64,000 nt of DNA, taken from NCBI RefSeq assembly GCF_024298845.1, contig NZ_CP101156.1, positions 1,240,001 through 1,304,000 of the forward strand, written 5' to 3'. The DNA is from Natronosalvus amylolyticus. Lineage in GTDB: Archaea > Halobacteriota > Halobacteria > Halobacteriales > Natrialbaceae. The notes under the pieces were generated by a model, which had not been told where the DNA came from, did not search any database, and worked only from the letters and a program-made list of their open reading frames with translations. The position numbers and the translations under genes were made by a program. Numbering within the stretch: the first letter of the stretch is position 1; each line of letters begins with the position of its first letter. Positions 43,704 to 51,666 of the stretch are shown here, piece after piece.

Positions 43704-44338
43704 TCACGGCGGTCGTTCGAGCGAGAACCGTTCGCCGGTCTTCGTGTACCAACTTCCGGCCAGTCGGCCGACGGCGTCGACGTTTTCGATGTCGATTTTG
43801 CCGTCCGTCGTCACCGACTCCTCGAGGTGGACGTACCGGACTCGGCCGAGGACGAGCGTCGAGCCGCCGACGTCGACCAGTTCCTCGAGCGTGCACTCGA
43901 AGGCGGCCTTCGAAGCAGCGACTCTGGGTGGGGTGACGACCGTGGAGGAGGCGCGCTCGATGTCCGCGTGATCGAACTCGCTCTCGCCGGCCTCGAGGGT
44001 GGCGCTGGTCGCGTTCATCGCCTCGGTCAGGCCCTCGGTGACGAGGTTGATGACGAACTCGCCCGTGTCCTCGATGTTCTGGGGGGGGTGTCTTTGAGTC
44101 CGTCGACAGCGTCGACGGGGGCGAACAGCACCGTCGGCGGGTCGATTGCGGCGACGGTGAAGAAACTGTACGGAGCCAGGTTGTCGACGCCATCCTCGCT
44201 CGTGGTCGACACCCAGGCGATGGGACGGGGAACGACGACGCTCGAGAGGACCCGATACAGCGAGCCGACGTGTTCGTCGACATCGATCTCGAGCGTTTCC
44301 GGGGCGTCGTCCGAATCAGGGTCGGGCGCACCCGTCAC
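43704..44338 (-). pseudogene. Flavin reductase-like domain protein, frame broken at a G8 tract
   Basis: Two fragments in different frames form one flavin reductase-like (DIM6/NTAB-type FMN-binding) protein. The first part (44338 down to 44027) has VVPRPIAWVSTTSEDG and LAPYSFFTVAAIDPP, the FMN-binding hallmark; the second (down to 43704) continues with NIEDTGEFVINLVTE and FECTLEELVDVGGS. The break is at eight Gs at 44081-44088: removing two or adding one restores a protein of about 210 residues. The start overlaps the VOC gene stop by four bases. It may be a sequencing error, phase variation or true decay. Confidence 0.78.
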
Positions 44339-44832
44339 TGGTCATCACCTTCGTCCCCATGCGGGTCGATGAACTCCGTTCCTGGAACCTCCTCGTTGAC
44401 TGCGAATCCGGGGTCCATCGTTGCGAGTTCGAAGACGAGGCCGTCCGGATCGGTAAAGTAGATACTCTTGAAGTAGGTTCGATCTCGAACGGGCGAGACG
44501 CGAACGTCGTGTGCCAGGAGGTGCTCGCGCCACTCGAGCAGCATTTCCTCGTCTTCGACGCCCATGGCAAAGTGGTGACTCGCACCGGGACCTGGCTGGC
44601 CACGGCTGTTCGGGTACTCGAAGTAGGTGATCGTCGTTCCGGGCTCACCATCGGGTGTCGGAGAGAAATAATAATGCAGCGTCCCCGGATCGTCGTAATT
44701 CTCGGTCATCTTGACGGTGTGAAAGCCGAGGACATCCTCGTAGAAGTCCTTCGTCGCATCCATATCCGTACAGATATTCGTGACGTGGTGCAAACCGGTC
44801 GTCGGCGGCGCGTCGGATGTCGGTTCGGGCAT
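44335..44832 (-). CDS. VOC-superfamily (glyoxalase/ring-cleaving dioxygenase-like) protein
   Basis: A 165-residue metal-dependent VOC protein. Candidate metal ligands are His in LHHVTN near residue 15, His in ASHHFAMGV near 85, and Glu in LVFELATMDP near 132. The ending, with the FELATMDPGF text, is like the ring-cleaving dioxygenase (MhqO-type) and YkcA family. It could open or detoxify quinone/catechol compounds, which agrees with the neighbours: a flavin reductase downstream (overlapping) and an HxlR-type regulator upstream, divergent. Substrate is unproven. Confidence 0.82.
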   Translation of the reverse strand: MPEPTSDAPPTTGLHHVTNICTDMDATKDFYEDVLGFHTVKMTENYDDPGTLHYYFSPTPDGEPGTTITYFEYPNSRGQPGPGASHHFAMGVEDEEMLLEWREHLLAHDVRVSPVRDRTYFKSIYFTDPDGLVFELATMDPGFAVNEEVPGTEFIDPHGDEGDDQ

Positions 44833-44839
44833 CGTAATA

Positions 44840-44911
44840 GGTTACCTCGTGTTAGCTGGTTCGTTCCCGAACTGCTATAGGCTTTCGCGACATACGGGTT
44901 AGCAGGTAACC
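44840..44911. promoter_or_regulatory. Inverted repeat in the VOC/HxlR divergent promoter
   Basis: The 8-bp arms ggttacct (44840-44847) and aggtaacc (44904-44911) are perfect inverted copies near the two transcription starts. Next to them, gttagctgg and gttagcagg are near-identical direct copies. A TATA-like gctatag (44874-44880) suits the HxlR gene. Winged-helix HxlR dimers usually bind such pairs, so autoregulation is plausible. Confidence 0.45.
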
Positions 44912-44914
44912 CTG

Positions 44915-45283
44915 ATGTCATCCGAACGAACCACAGCGCCCGGGGAACAGTCTCACGTCGAGGACGACGATTCCGTCTGCCCCGTCGTCGAATCCATCGA
45001 ACAGATCGGCTCCCAGTGGCGACTGGCCGTCTTGCACGAACTCCAGAACGGCGAATACCGATTCAACGAACTCAAGCGGGCGACCGACGCAAACGCCCGC
45101 ACCCTCTCGCGCGTGCTCGAGGACCTGGGCGACCACGGCTTCGTCGAACGCCGAATCGAAGAGGACGCCCCCATCGCGACCTACTACAGCCTGACGCCGA
45201 AAGGCCGCTCACTCGAGCCCGTCTTCGACGAAATCGAGTGCTGGGCCGGGTCGTGGCTCGAGGACTCGAGTGATGAGGACTGA
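44915..45283 (+). CDS. HxlR-family winged-helix regulator
   Basis: A 122-residue DNA-binding protein. The HxlR layout is clear: CPVVESIEQIGSQWRLAVLHE near residues 22-42, then RFNELKRATDANARTLSRVL with the recognition helix, and a beta wing (VERRIEEDAPIATYYSLTPKG). Cys22 sits where YodB, HypR and relatives sense quinones, aldehydes or oxidants. It faces the VOC-flavin reductase pair across a shared promoter with inverted repeats, so it is probably their repressor. The target and inducer are inferred. Confidence 0.88.
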   Translation: MSSERTTAPGEQSHVEDDDSVCPVVESIEQIGSQWRLAVLHELQNGEYRFNELKRATDANARTLSRVLEDLGDHGFVERRIEEDAPIATYYSLTPKGRSLEPVFDEIECWAGSWLEDSSDED

Positions 45284-45446
45284 TACGGTCTGCTGTAACT
45301 TGTTACCGATGATTGCCCATACTTGGTCGGCAATCACGGCACGAGACGACGGTAAACCGTACGACGATTGCCCGGCTATACCAGCGAGAGATCGTGTTAC
45401 CGAATGGACCAACGCGACGACCGAGTTGCCGAATTCGGACGTTCAG

Positions 45447-46112
45447 TCAAAATGAACGTGACGTCCCCAGGTGGGCTGGCTCGAACGGGTAACCGATATC
45501 AGCGTAGAAAACTGCCAGGTTTGCCTCGAGGTCGGTCACGAGATAGTGGTCGATCACCGCACGAAGTTGTTCGATACGGTCGTGGTTGGCGTTCGAAAGT
45601 GCCTGTAGATAGGCCGGCCCGAGTTCCTCGCCAAACCGAACGTTCGTTACTGGTGACCCGTTCCAGCGTGTTTCCGGTTCGTCGAGGCCGTACGACAGAA
45701 GACACTCCTCGAGTTTCGGCCACTTTTGACCAGTTCGATTGCACACCGCTTTTCGATCGGCGAATAAATCGATATGCGTCTCGAGAGCGTCGATTTCGGG
45801 GATGGCAGTGGCACGGTTCAACAGATTTAGGCGGTCTCGAAGGAAACCGAGGTCGAAATCGTTTCCGTTGAACGAGACCACCCCGTCGACGCCCAGTTCA
45901 TCGAGCCGTTTGAGGCCACGCTCGATCAACTGTGCCTCGTCGTATTCTTCGCGGTGATATCGTTCGTACGCGGCATCCTCACCCGGAGCTCCGCGTTCGT
46001 GAACGCCAATTCCGATAGAGACGGTTTCGCCCTCGCTTGCTTTGTAGTGAGTTGTCTCGATGTCGAATGTCGCTACGCGTTCAAATCCGGGATCGTCACG
46101 ATCATATCTCAT
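45447..46112 (-). CDS. DEDD-type 3'-5' exonuclease (RNase H-like fold)
   Basis: A 221-residue predicted exonuclease related to the PolB exonuclease domain. Exo I is in VATFDIETT (Asp and Glu near 17-19), Exo II in SFNGNDFDLGFL, and Exo III in the YLVTDLEAN area near 198-206 (YxxxD form). Single-domain, without polymerase. Haloarchaea carry several such stand-alone exonucleases; the target (DNA or RNA) is unknown. It starts at ATG 46112; the region upstream is unusually AT-rich. Confidence 0.8.
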   Translation of the reverse strand: MRYDRDDPGFERVATFDIETTHYKASEGETVSIGIGVHERGAPGEDAAYERYHREEYDEAQLIERGLKRLDELGVDGVVSFNGNDFDLGFLRDRLNLLNRATAIPEIDALETHIDLFADRKAVCNRTGQKWPKLEECLLSYGLDEPETRWNGSPVTNVRFGEELGPAYLQALSNANHDRIEQLRAVIDHYLVTDLEANLAVFYADIGYPFEPAHLGTSRSF

Positions 46113-46609
46113 AACTAATCTTTTATAAATAGACTATTGAAACATCTTATAGTATAGAAAAAGTGAGCCATAACCCTGACTGGCGCTATGACCTCTTGCT
46201 GCAGGTTTTTGTACGCTCAAGCTGTCCACGACTGGCGACGACCTCGAGATTCGAATACCGGAGGGGTTATCAGTACGTGAAAGAGAGGAGGAAATAGACG
46301 GCACGGTCAGACGGCGGCCTTTCACCTTTCGTGGTTTCCACGCGAGGTTCCGCTGGCTTTCCTAACCCGTCTCTCTAATACCTTCGAGCGATTGCTACAT
46401 TTCGAAGAGAGGGACGGTCAGTATATCCGAAGACTGCTCGGGTCGGATTCAATGGTTTCGCCCCTCCGGCAATAGCGACAGCCAGAACACGGAAGACGAA
46501 TTCAGCGGAGCACTCGCCACGTAACCTCGAGCGCTCGCCACTCGGCACTCAACGGATACAGTGATCCATCAGTCCTTTCAGCATCTGCACCGATCTTCAT
46601 CGGCTAGTA

Positions 46610-46625
46610 CCCCCCCCCCCCCCCC
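46610..46625. repeat. C16 homopolymer
   Basis: Sixteen consecutive Cs, the longest homopolymer in the window, right before repeat B1. Such tracts are prone to slippage and to sequencing error, so the length may be unreliable. Confidence 0.9.
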
Positions 46626-46699
46626 AAACGTTGACCCATGAGTGAAAACCGGACGCCCGTAATCGGTTTTACGCATCCGTTCAGGTCTGGGAAGCCACT
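46622..46699. repeat. Hairpin repeat B, copy B1
   Basis: About 78 bp, roughly 80 percent identical to copy B2 at 57289-57365. Both end in gggaagccact and contain an internal inverted repeat (gatgagt..aaaaccg with cggttttacgcatc or its variant) plus an outer ccaaac/gtttgg type pair. No protein is encoded. Confidence 0.7.
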
Positions 46700-46782
46700 A
46701 TAGTAGCCAGTGAAAGTCATTGCACTCCCTATCACAAGCGGGCGTCGCGGTAGGTGTGTAAATCGTTTCACTGGCTACTATA
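46699..46782. repeat. 84-bp palindromic MITE-like repeat, copy A3
   Basis: The best palindrome of the three: ends TATAGTAGCCAGTGAAA and TTTCACTGGCTACTATA are exact reverse complements. It directly follows repeat B1 and reaches into the 3' end of the small zinc-ribbon gene, supplying its stop codon (46778-46780). Confidence 0.88.
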
Positions 46783-46936
46783 GTTCGACCGCCTCCTCGC
46801 CACAGTGTGGACAGTGCTCGTAGTCTTCCTCTACTGACTCCTCACAGGACCGACAGACGTACGCCGTTTCCGCACCCGCCATGAACGACCGTTTCGTTTC
46901 TTCGAATTTCTCCCCGGCTTTCCTGAATAGGTTCAT
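46778..46936 (-). CDS. Small zinc-ribbon protein
   Basis: A 52-residue protein read directly from the minus strand: MNLFRKAGEKFEETKRSF, then two CxxC pairs, VCRSC (Cys28, Cys31) and HCPHC (Cys42, Cys45), forming one zinc ribbon. Haloarchaea have many 50-60 residue proteins with this layout (basic helix, then ribbon), of unknown role. The last residue and stop lie inside the 84-bp repeat A3, so the original C-terminus may have been longer. A second ATG (46948) is in a different frame and gives no sensible protein. Confidence 0.75.
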   Translation of the reverse strand: MNLFRKAGEKFEETKRSFMAGAETAYVCRSCEESVEEDYEHCPHCGEEAVEL

Positions 46937-46983
46937 TAGTCATATCAGGTCAGAGAGTCGAATAAACGTTGGGACTAGGGATT

Positions 46984-48108
46984 CTATCCTCGCAGATCGA
47001 ACGCCACTGCCAGATCGGTCGGCCAGTAAACGAACCGGTACCGGCCAGCCACCAGATCCGGACACACCTCGAGCATATCGTGTCCCGTCTCGAACTCGTC
47101 CGTCGATAGCTCGAGCGACCACTCGAACCCCTCGCCCGGCGGATGGATGTAGCCCTCGTCGGTGTACCCCGGCCCGTACTCGTGTTCGCCGTCGTAAACA
47201 CGAACGTCCTGCCAGCCTTCGTCGGTGTACACTTCGAGACCGAACTTGCGGTCGTTGCCGGTCACCCGCTCGTCGTTCGTGACGTTGGTCATCGTGACCG
47301 TTACCGTTTCTCCGCGCTCGGCCTCGAGTCGGTCGATTCGCATGGCAAATCGGTCGTTCTCGCCCCAGTCGACGGTTTCACGGGCATCCATTCGGGTTAC
47401 GTTCTCACCATCGCACTCGAGCGAAGCCGGCACGATATCGGGGTCCTCGTCGGGTCGGACGTACCCCTCGAGGTCGTCCGGGTCGACGGAGATGTCGACC
47501 GACGTTTCCACGGTTTCGGTTTCGTCCCAGCCATCCGTAATCGTCACCGCGGCTGTCGTCGGCAGGTCGCCGTCGACCGTAATCCGGGTGAGCGTCGACG
47601 GGTAGATCATCGCCTGCCCGCAGGCCTCGTTTGCCTCGCGGGTATCGTGAACCGTCGCCGTCGCCGTCAGGTGGTCGCCGCCGTCCTCGAGCCCCACGTC
47701 GGTTATCCCGAGGTCGTTCCAACAGAGGTCTGGGCCGCCGGATTCCACGAACAGCAAAATCGACGTCTCGAAATCGGTCTCCTCGATGAACGGCCCCAGC
47801 GTCTCCTCGAGGTGGTCATCGGACACCGCCTCGATTGGCGTGACGGCGCTCAGCCGTGCCTCAGAGCCCGCGAGTGCTGCGGTTCCGACGGCTTCTTCGT
47901 CCCACGCGGGCCGGTCGGTCCGGGTCGCAAAATGGACCGTCTCGACCGATTCGGGCTCGAGTGTGGGGTCGGCGTTATCGTCCGAGTTGTCGTCATCATC
48001 TCCGTTTCCAGCACCTGGGTCGTCACCGTTAGCGAGACAGCCGGCGACCGCACCGGTGGCACCAAGTGCGCCGAGTCGAAGGAGGTCGCGTCTCGTGGGA
48101 GCGTGCAT
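46984..48108 (-). CDS. Haloarchaeal lipoprotein, two-domain
   Basis: A 374-residue protein. MHAPTRRDLLRLGALGATGA with lipobox VAGC (Cys24) is a Tat lipoprotein signal. A Gly/Asp linker follows; domain 1 (about 50-200) includes SILLFVESGGPDLCWNDLG; domain 2 (about 220-374) is Ig-like (LEAERGETVTVTMTNVTNDER, ending PTDLAVAFDLRG). Both domain kinds also occur, in reverse order, in the lipoprotein at 27976-29253. The frame is open to 48375, but that part is Ser/Thr/Arg-rich shadow; ATG 48108 starts the signal. Function unknown. Confidence 0.75.
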   Translation of the reverse strand: MHAPTRRDLLRLGALGATGAVAGCLANGDDPGAGNGDDDDNSDDNADPTLEPESVETVHFATRTDRPAWDEEAVGTAALAGSEARLSAVTPIEAVSDDHLEETLGPFIEETDFETSILLFVESGGPDLCWNDLGITDVGLEDGGDHLTATATVHDTREANEACGQAMIYPSTLTRITVDGDLPTTAAVTITDGWDETETVETSVDISVDPDDLEGYVRPDEDPDIVPASLECDGENVTRMDARETVDWGENDRFAMRIDRLEAERGETVTVTMTNVTNDERVTGNDRKFGLEVYTDEGWQDVRVYDGEHEYGPGYTDEGYIHPPGEGFEWSLELSTDEFETGHDMLEVCPDLVAGRYRFVYWPTDLAVAFDLRG

Positions 48109-48163
48109 ACTCGACCCTACACGAGAGACAGATAAGTGCCCTCGGGAAGGTAAAAGGCGCTTT

Positions 48164-48610
48164 TTACTCACTCGGATCGAGTTCGACGAGTTCGAGCGAG
48201 CGGTCGAGGTGGCAGACCTCGTGTGGCGGGTCACCGACGATTTGCTGGATACGGTACTCGCGGTCGAAGGCGATACCGTCCGGTTCGCAGTAGGCGTGGC
48301 TCGGGCATTCGACGTACGGGCAGGGCCCGCCGAGGCTGGCTTTTGATCCGCTGAAGGCACCTTTTTTGGGCACATTGGCGGTGACGGTCACCGGCTCGAC
48401 TTCGACGGCCCGGACGCCGCCGTCGTGCATGGCACACTCGAGCGTCTGGGCGTTTTCTCGGACTTCGGTGACGCGGTAGGTGCAATCGGTTCGGAGGTTG
48501 AGACACTGACTGCGGTACGGACAGCCGGCACAGCCGTCGGCTTCGCCCTCGTAGACGAACTCCGTGCCGGGTTCGGCGAGGCGCGTCCCGAGGAGGGTGA
48601 CGGTAGACAT
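48164..48610 (-). CDS. UPF0179 family protein
   Basis: A 148-residue protein found in euryarchaea. It has many cysteines in pairs (GCAGCPYRSQCLNL near 26-39; GPCPYVECPSHAYC near 95-108), suggesting an iron-sulfur cluster or zinc sites. It starts MSTVTLLGTRLAEPG. Domain order and cysteine pattern match UPF0179, as far as I recall. The cellular role is unknown. It precedes a DUF5820-like gene on the same strand, about 120 nt apart. Confidence 0.82.
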   Translation of the reverse strand: MSTVTLLGTRLAEPGTEFVYEGEADGCAGCPYRSQCLNLRTDCTYRVTEVRENAQTLECAMHDGGVRAVEVEPVTVTANVPKKGAFSGSKASLGGPCPYVECPSHAYCEPDGIAFDREYRIQQIVGDPPHEVCHLDRSLELVELDPSE

Positions 48611-48728
48611 CGTACTGACGGATTTTCGGGACGGGGGCTGTTAAGCCTCACGTCCGGGCTCGCATCCCTCTTGTACAAGTAGGCCAATGGCGAGCGAAGC
48701 GAGCCAAAGACAGTTACAGGGGACTGTA

Positions 48729-49130
48729 TCAGTCCTCTCCGCCCGTCAACTCGTCCAATTTTTCGAAGTAACGCTCTCGAGGGACCTGATACATGTCGCG
48801 ATACGCGATTTCGCCGGCGGCGAAGGCCCGGGCGAGTTCGAGCGTCCGGTCGACGGCTTCCTCGCGCGTCGGGAACCGATTTGTTTCCCGGAGGTGCACG
48901 TCCGGCTCGAGATACAGCGTCACGTGCCAGTCGCGAGCTGCCGACTGGTCGCCGGGGTTCACGCCAGGTCGACGGGTGCGACGGCCGTGGGTGAGATACA
49001 GCGTGGGCAGACATTCGGGGGGGAAGTCATCGGCGTTGAACACGTCCGGTCGGTAGGCGAGGACACAGCGGCCGTCGTCCTCCTCGGTCCAGATCGTCCA
49101 GCCGTCGGCGACCGCGTCGAACTCACTCAT
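48729..49130 (-). CDS. Haloarchaeal DUF5820-like protein
   Basis: A 133-residue protein starting at ATG 49130 (MSEFDAVADGWTIWTEEDDG). It has an alpha/beta start with RCVLAYRPDVF, then LPTLYLTHGRRTRRPG, a second strand pair (WHVTLYLEPDVHLRET), and helices ending in MYQVPRERYFEKLDELTG. The pattern is that of the haloarchaeal DUF5820 group by my memory. The function is unknown. The longer frame to 49364 contains non-protein-like text before this start. Confidence 0.7.
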   Translation of the reverse strand: MSEFDAVADGWTIWTEEDDGRCVLAYRPDVFNADDFPPECLPTLYLTHGRRTRRPGVNPGDQSAARDWHVTLYLEPDVHLRETNRFPTREEAVDRTLELARAFAAGEIAYRDMYQVPRERYFEKLDELTGGED

Positions 49131-49592
49131 CAGTAGGGGGTACCCGCTCGCTCCTATAGGGGCTGTCGGATTCGAGAGACTCGAGTGAAAACGGGTGCGG
49201 GCGAGTAAATTCACCGCAATCCCACCCGTTTGCTTAAGTACGGAGAGGGTCGAACCAGCCATGGTTTGTGATAACATACAAGGATTCCTGAAAGATTTTG
49301 CCGGAAAAAGCTCCTGATAAATATCTTTTGGGGTTAGCCTTAAGTACTTGTAATACAACCTCATTAAACACTATCGGTATCCGGCTGCCGAACCGATCCA
49401 CTTCGCGCCCGTCCCCGGCGCATCGACGACGACCCCTCGAACGTGAGGCCGCGTCGACAGGAGTGGTAGAAGTTCACACATGACACGCCCTGCACCTGCC
49501 GCCCAAGCACCTTCATCGCCACGCCGTTACGAGCGAGTAGACAGCGGGCGTGCCGGACACCGACACGACCGGGGAAGCAACACACACAGACC
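49131..49592. other. Long spacer upstream of prkA1 (leader/promoter region)
   Basis: No gene seen in 462 nt. The 9-bp motif cttaagtac occurs twice, at 49233-49241 and 49339-49347, both in AT-rich surroundings; the second is followed by ttgtaatac. These are the best TATA-like candidates. If the second is used, the prkA1 leader would be about 220 nt, unusual here where most genes look leaderless. The leader is GC-rich and could fold. Confidence 0.45.
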
Positions 49593-51665
49593 ATGACTGG
49601 TGATATCGAGACGCTCGAGACGCTCAGTACCGATTACAAAGCATCCATGCCCGAGGACCTGCGGGAAACGCACGCGTTTAGCTGGTACCTCGAGGCCTGT
49701 TACGCCGATCCGAAAATCACGCGCAACGCCCACCAGCGCGTGGCCGACATGTTCGACTACTACGGGACAAGCTACGACGAGACCGAAGGCGTCGTCGAGT
49801 ACAAACTGGCCGCCGAAGACCCGCTCGGAGATGGCGAGAACACCTTCTACGGAACGGTCATCCACCAGTCGATACACGAGTTCGTGAACAAGGTCAAATC
49901 CGGCGCACGACGCCTCGGACCCGAGCGCCGTATTAAACTGCTGTTGGGACCGGTCGGTTCCGGAAAATCACACTTCGACAAACAGGTGCGCAAGTACTTC
50001 GAGGATTACACCCTTCGCGAAGAAGGGCGGATGTACACCTTCCGGTGGACCAACCTCGGAGACGTCATCCGTGACCAGGACCCCACCGACGACACCGTCC
50101 GATCGCCGATGAATCAGGACCCGCTCGTGTTGTTACCGCTGAAACAACGCCAGCGCGTCATCGACGACCTGAACGAGCGGCTGGACGCCCCCTACACCAT
50201 CCGCAACGAGCAGAGCCTCGACCCCGAGAGCGAGTTCTACATGGATAAACTGCTCGCTCATTACGACGACGACCTCCAGGCTGTCCTCGAGAACCACATC
50301 GAAATCGTCCGCCTCATTGCCGACGAGAACAAACGCCAGTGTCTCGAGACGTTCGAGCCAAAGGACAAGAAAAACCAGGACGAAACGGAGCTAACCGGGG
50401 ACGTCAACTACTCGAAAATCGCGGTCTACGGCGAATCCGACCCGCGAGCGTTCGACTACTCGGGTGCGTTCTGTAACGCAAACCGTGGCGTCTTCTCCGG
50501 TGAGGAGTTGCTCAAACTCCAGCGAGAGTTTCTCTATGACTTCCTCCATGCCACCCAGGAAATGACGATCAAGCCGAAAAACAACCCGCGAATCGACATC
50601 GACCAGGTGATCGTCGGACGCACGAACATGCCCGAGTACAAGGACAAAAAGGGCGACGAGAAGATGGAGGCGTTCAACGACCGCACCAAGCGGATCGACT
50701 TCCCGTACGTCCTCTCGTACGAACAGGAGGCCAAGATCTACAACAAGATGTTGAACAATGCCGACGTCCCCGACATCAACGTCGAGCCACACACCCTCGA
50801 GATGGCGGGGCTGTTCGGCGTGCTCACCCGCATCGAAGAGCCCGATACTGAAACTGTGGACTTGCTCTCGAAAGCCAAAGCGTACAACGGTGAAATCGAC
50901 GAAGGCGACGACATCGACATCAAGAAGCTTCGCCAGGAAGCCGCCCAGAAGGCCGAAATCGGTGAGGGAATGGTCGGCGTCTCACCCCGCTTCATCGGCG
51001 ACGAGATCGCCGAGGCTATCATGGATTCGAAACACCGTTCACGCGGGTTCCTCTCGCCGCTTACGGTTTTCAACTTCTTCGAGGAGAACATCGAACACCA
51101 CGGCTCGATTCCCGAGGAAAACTTCGAACGATACTACCGCTACCTCGAGACGGTGCGCGAGGAGTACCGCGAGCGTGCCATCGAGGACGTCCGTCACGCA
51201 CTGGCCTACGACGTCGACGAGATCCAGCGCCAGGGCGAGAAGTACATGGACCACGTCATGGCCTACATCGACGACGACACCATCGAGGATAGCCTGACCG
51301 GCCGCGAGCAGGAGCCAGACGAGACCTTCCTGCGGGCCGTCGAGGAGAAGCTGAACGTGCCCGAAGACCGGAAAAACGACTTCCGCCAGGAGGTTTCGAA
51401 CTGGGTCTCCCGACGCGCACGCGAAGGAGACACGTTCAATCCACAGGACAACGAGCGACTCCGCCGTGCCCTCGAGCGCAAACTCTGGGAGGACAAGAAA
51501 CACAACATCAACTTCTCCGCCCTGGTCAGCGCCAACGAGTACGACGACGACGAACGCAGCGCCTGGATCGACGCCCTCATCGAACAGGGCTACTCCGAAG
51601 CCGGCGCGAAGGAGGTGCTCGAGTTCGCCGGCGCGGAGGTCGCCAAAGCCGAAATTGAGGATTGA
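49593..51665 (+). CDS. prkA: PrkA-type AAA+ protein (serine kinase homologue), first copy
   Basis: A 690-residue protein of the PrkA/YeaG family: an AAA+ core and a C-terminal PrkA domain. P-loop GPVGSGKS is at residues 119-126. The N-terminal FSWYLE text and the FEDYTLREEG to VIRDQDPTDD region agree with bacterial PrkA. The Walker B/switch segment, AFCNANRGVFSGEE, lacks the GLMEFVE form usual in bacteria. PrkA in bacteria phosphorylates proteins and acts as an AAA+ protease in nutrient stress. Here it heads a four-gene operon with prkA2, yeaH and spoVR. Start at ATG 49593. Confidence 0.92.
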   Translation: MTGDIETLETLSTDYKASMPEDLRETHAFSWYLEACYADPKITRNAHQRVADMFDYYGTSYDETEGVVEYKLAAEDPLGDGENTFYGTVIHQSIHEFVNKVKSGARRLGPERRIKLLLGPVGSGKSHFDKQVRKYFEDYTLREEGRMYTFRWTNLGDVIRDQDPTDDTVRSPMNQDPLVLLPLKQRQRVIDDLNERLDAPYTIRNEQSLDPESEFYMDKLLAHYDDDLQAVLENHIEIVRLIADENKRQCLETFEPKDKKNQDETELTGDVNYSKIAVYGESDPRAFDYSGAFCNANRGVFSGEELLKLQREFLYDFLHATQEMTIKPKNNPRIDIDQVIVGRTNMPEYKDKKGDEKMEAFNDRTKRIDFPYVLSYEQEAKIYNKMLNNADVPDINVEPHTLEMAGLFGVLTRIEEPDTETVDLLSKAKAYNGEIDEGDDIDIKKLRQEAAQKAEIGEGMVGVSPRFIGDEIAEAIMDSKHRSRGFLSPLTVFNFFEENIEHHGSIPEENFERYYRYLETVREEYRERAIEDVRHALAYDVDEIQRQGEKYMDHVMAYIDDDTIEDSLTGREQEPDETFLRAVEEKLNVPEDRKNDFRQEVSNWVSRRAREGDTFNPQDNERLRRALERKLWEDKKHNINFSALVSANEYDDDERSAWIDALIEQGYSEAGAKEVLEFAGAEVAKAEIED

Positions 51666-51666
51666 T

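Larger units (their letters stand above)
46113..46777. other. Long spacer with a C16 tract and two repeat elements
   Basis: No gene of protein-like quality is seen in 665 nt. The left part is AT-rich (aatcttttataaatagac near 46113-46130), probably the exonuclease promoter. From 46610 to 46625 there is a run of 16 Cs, followed without a break by repeat B1 (46622-46699) and repeat A3 (46699-46782). The centre (about 46150-46600) shows no pattern I can identify. Confidence 0.5.
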
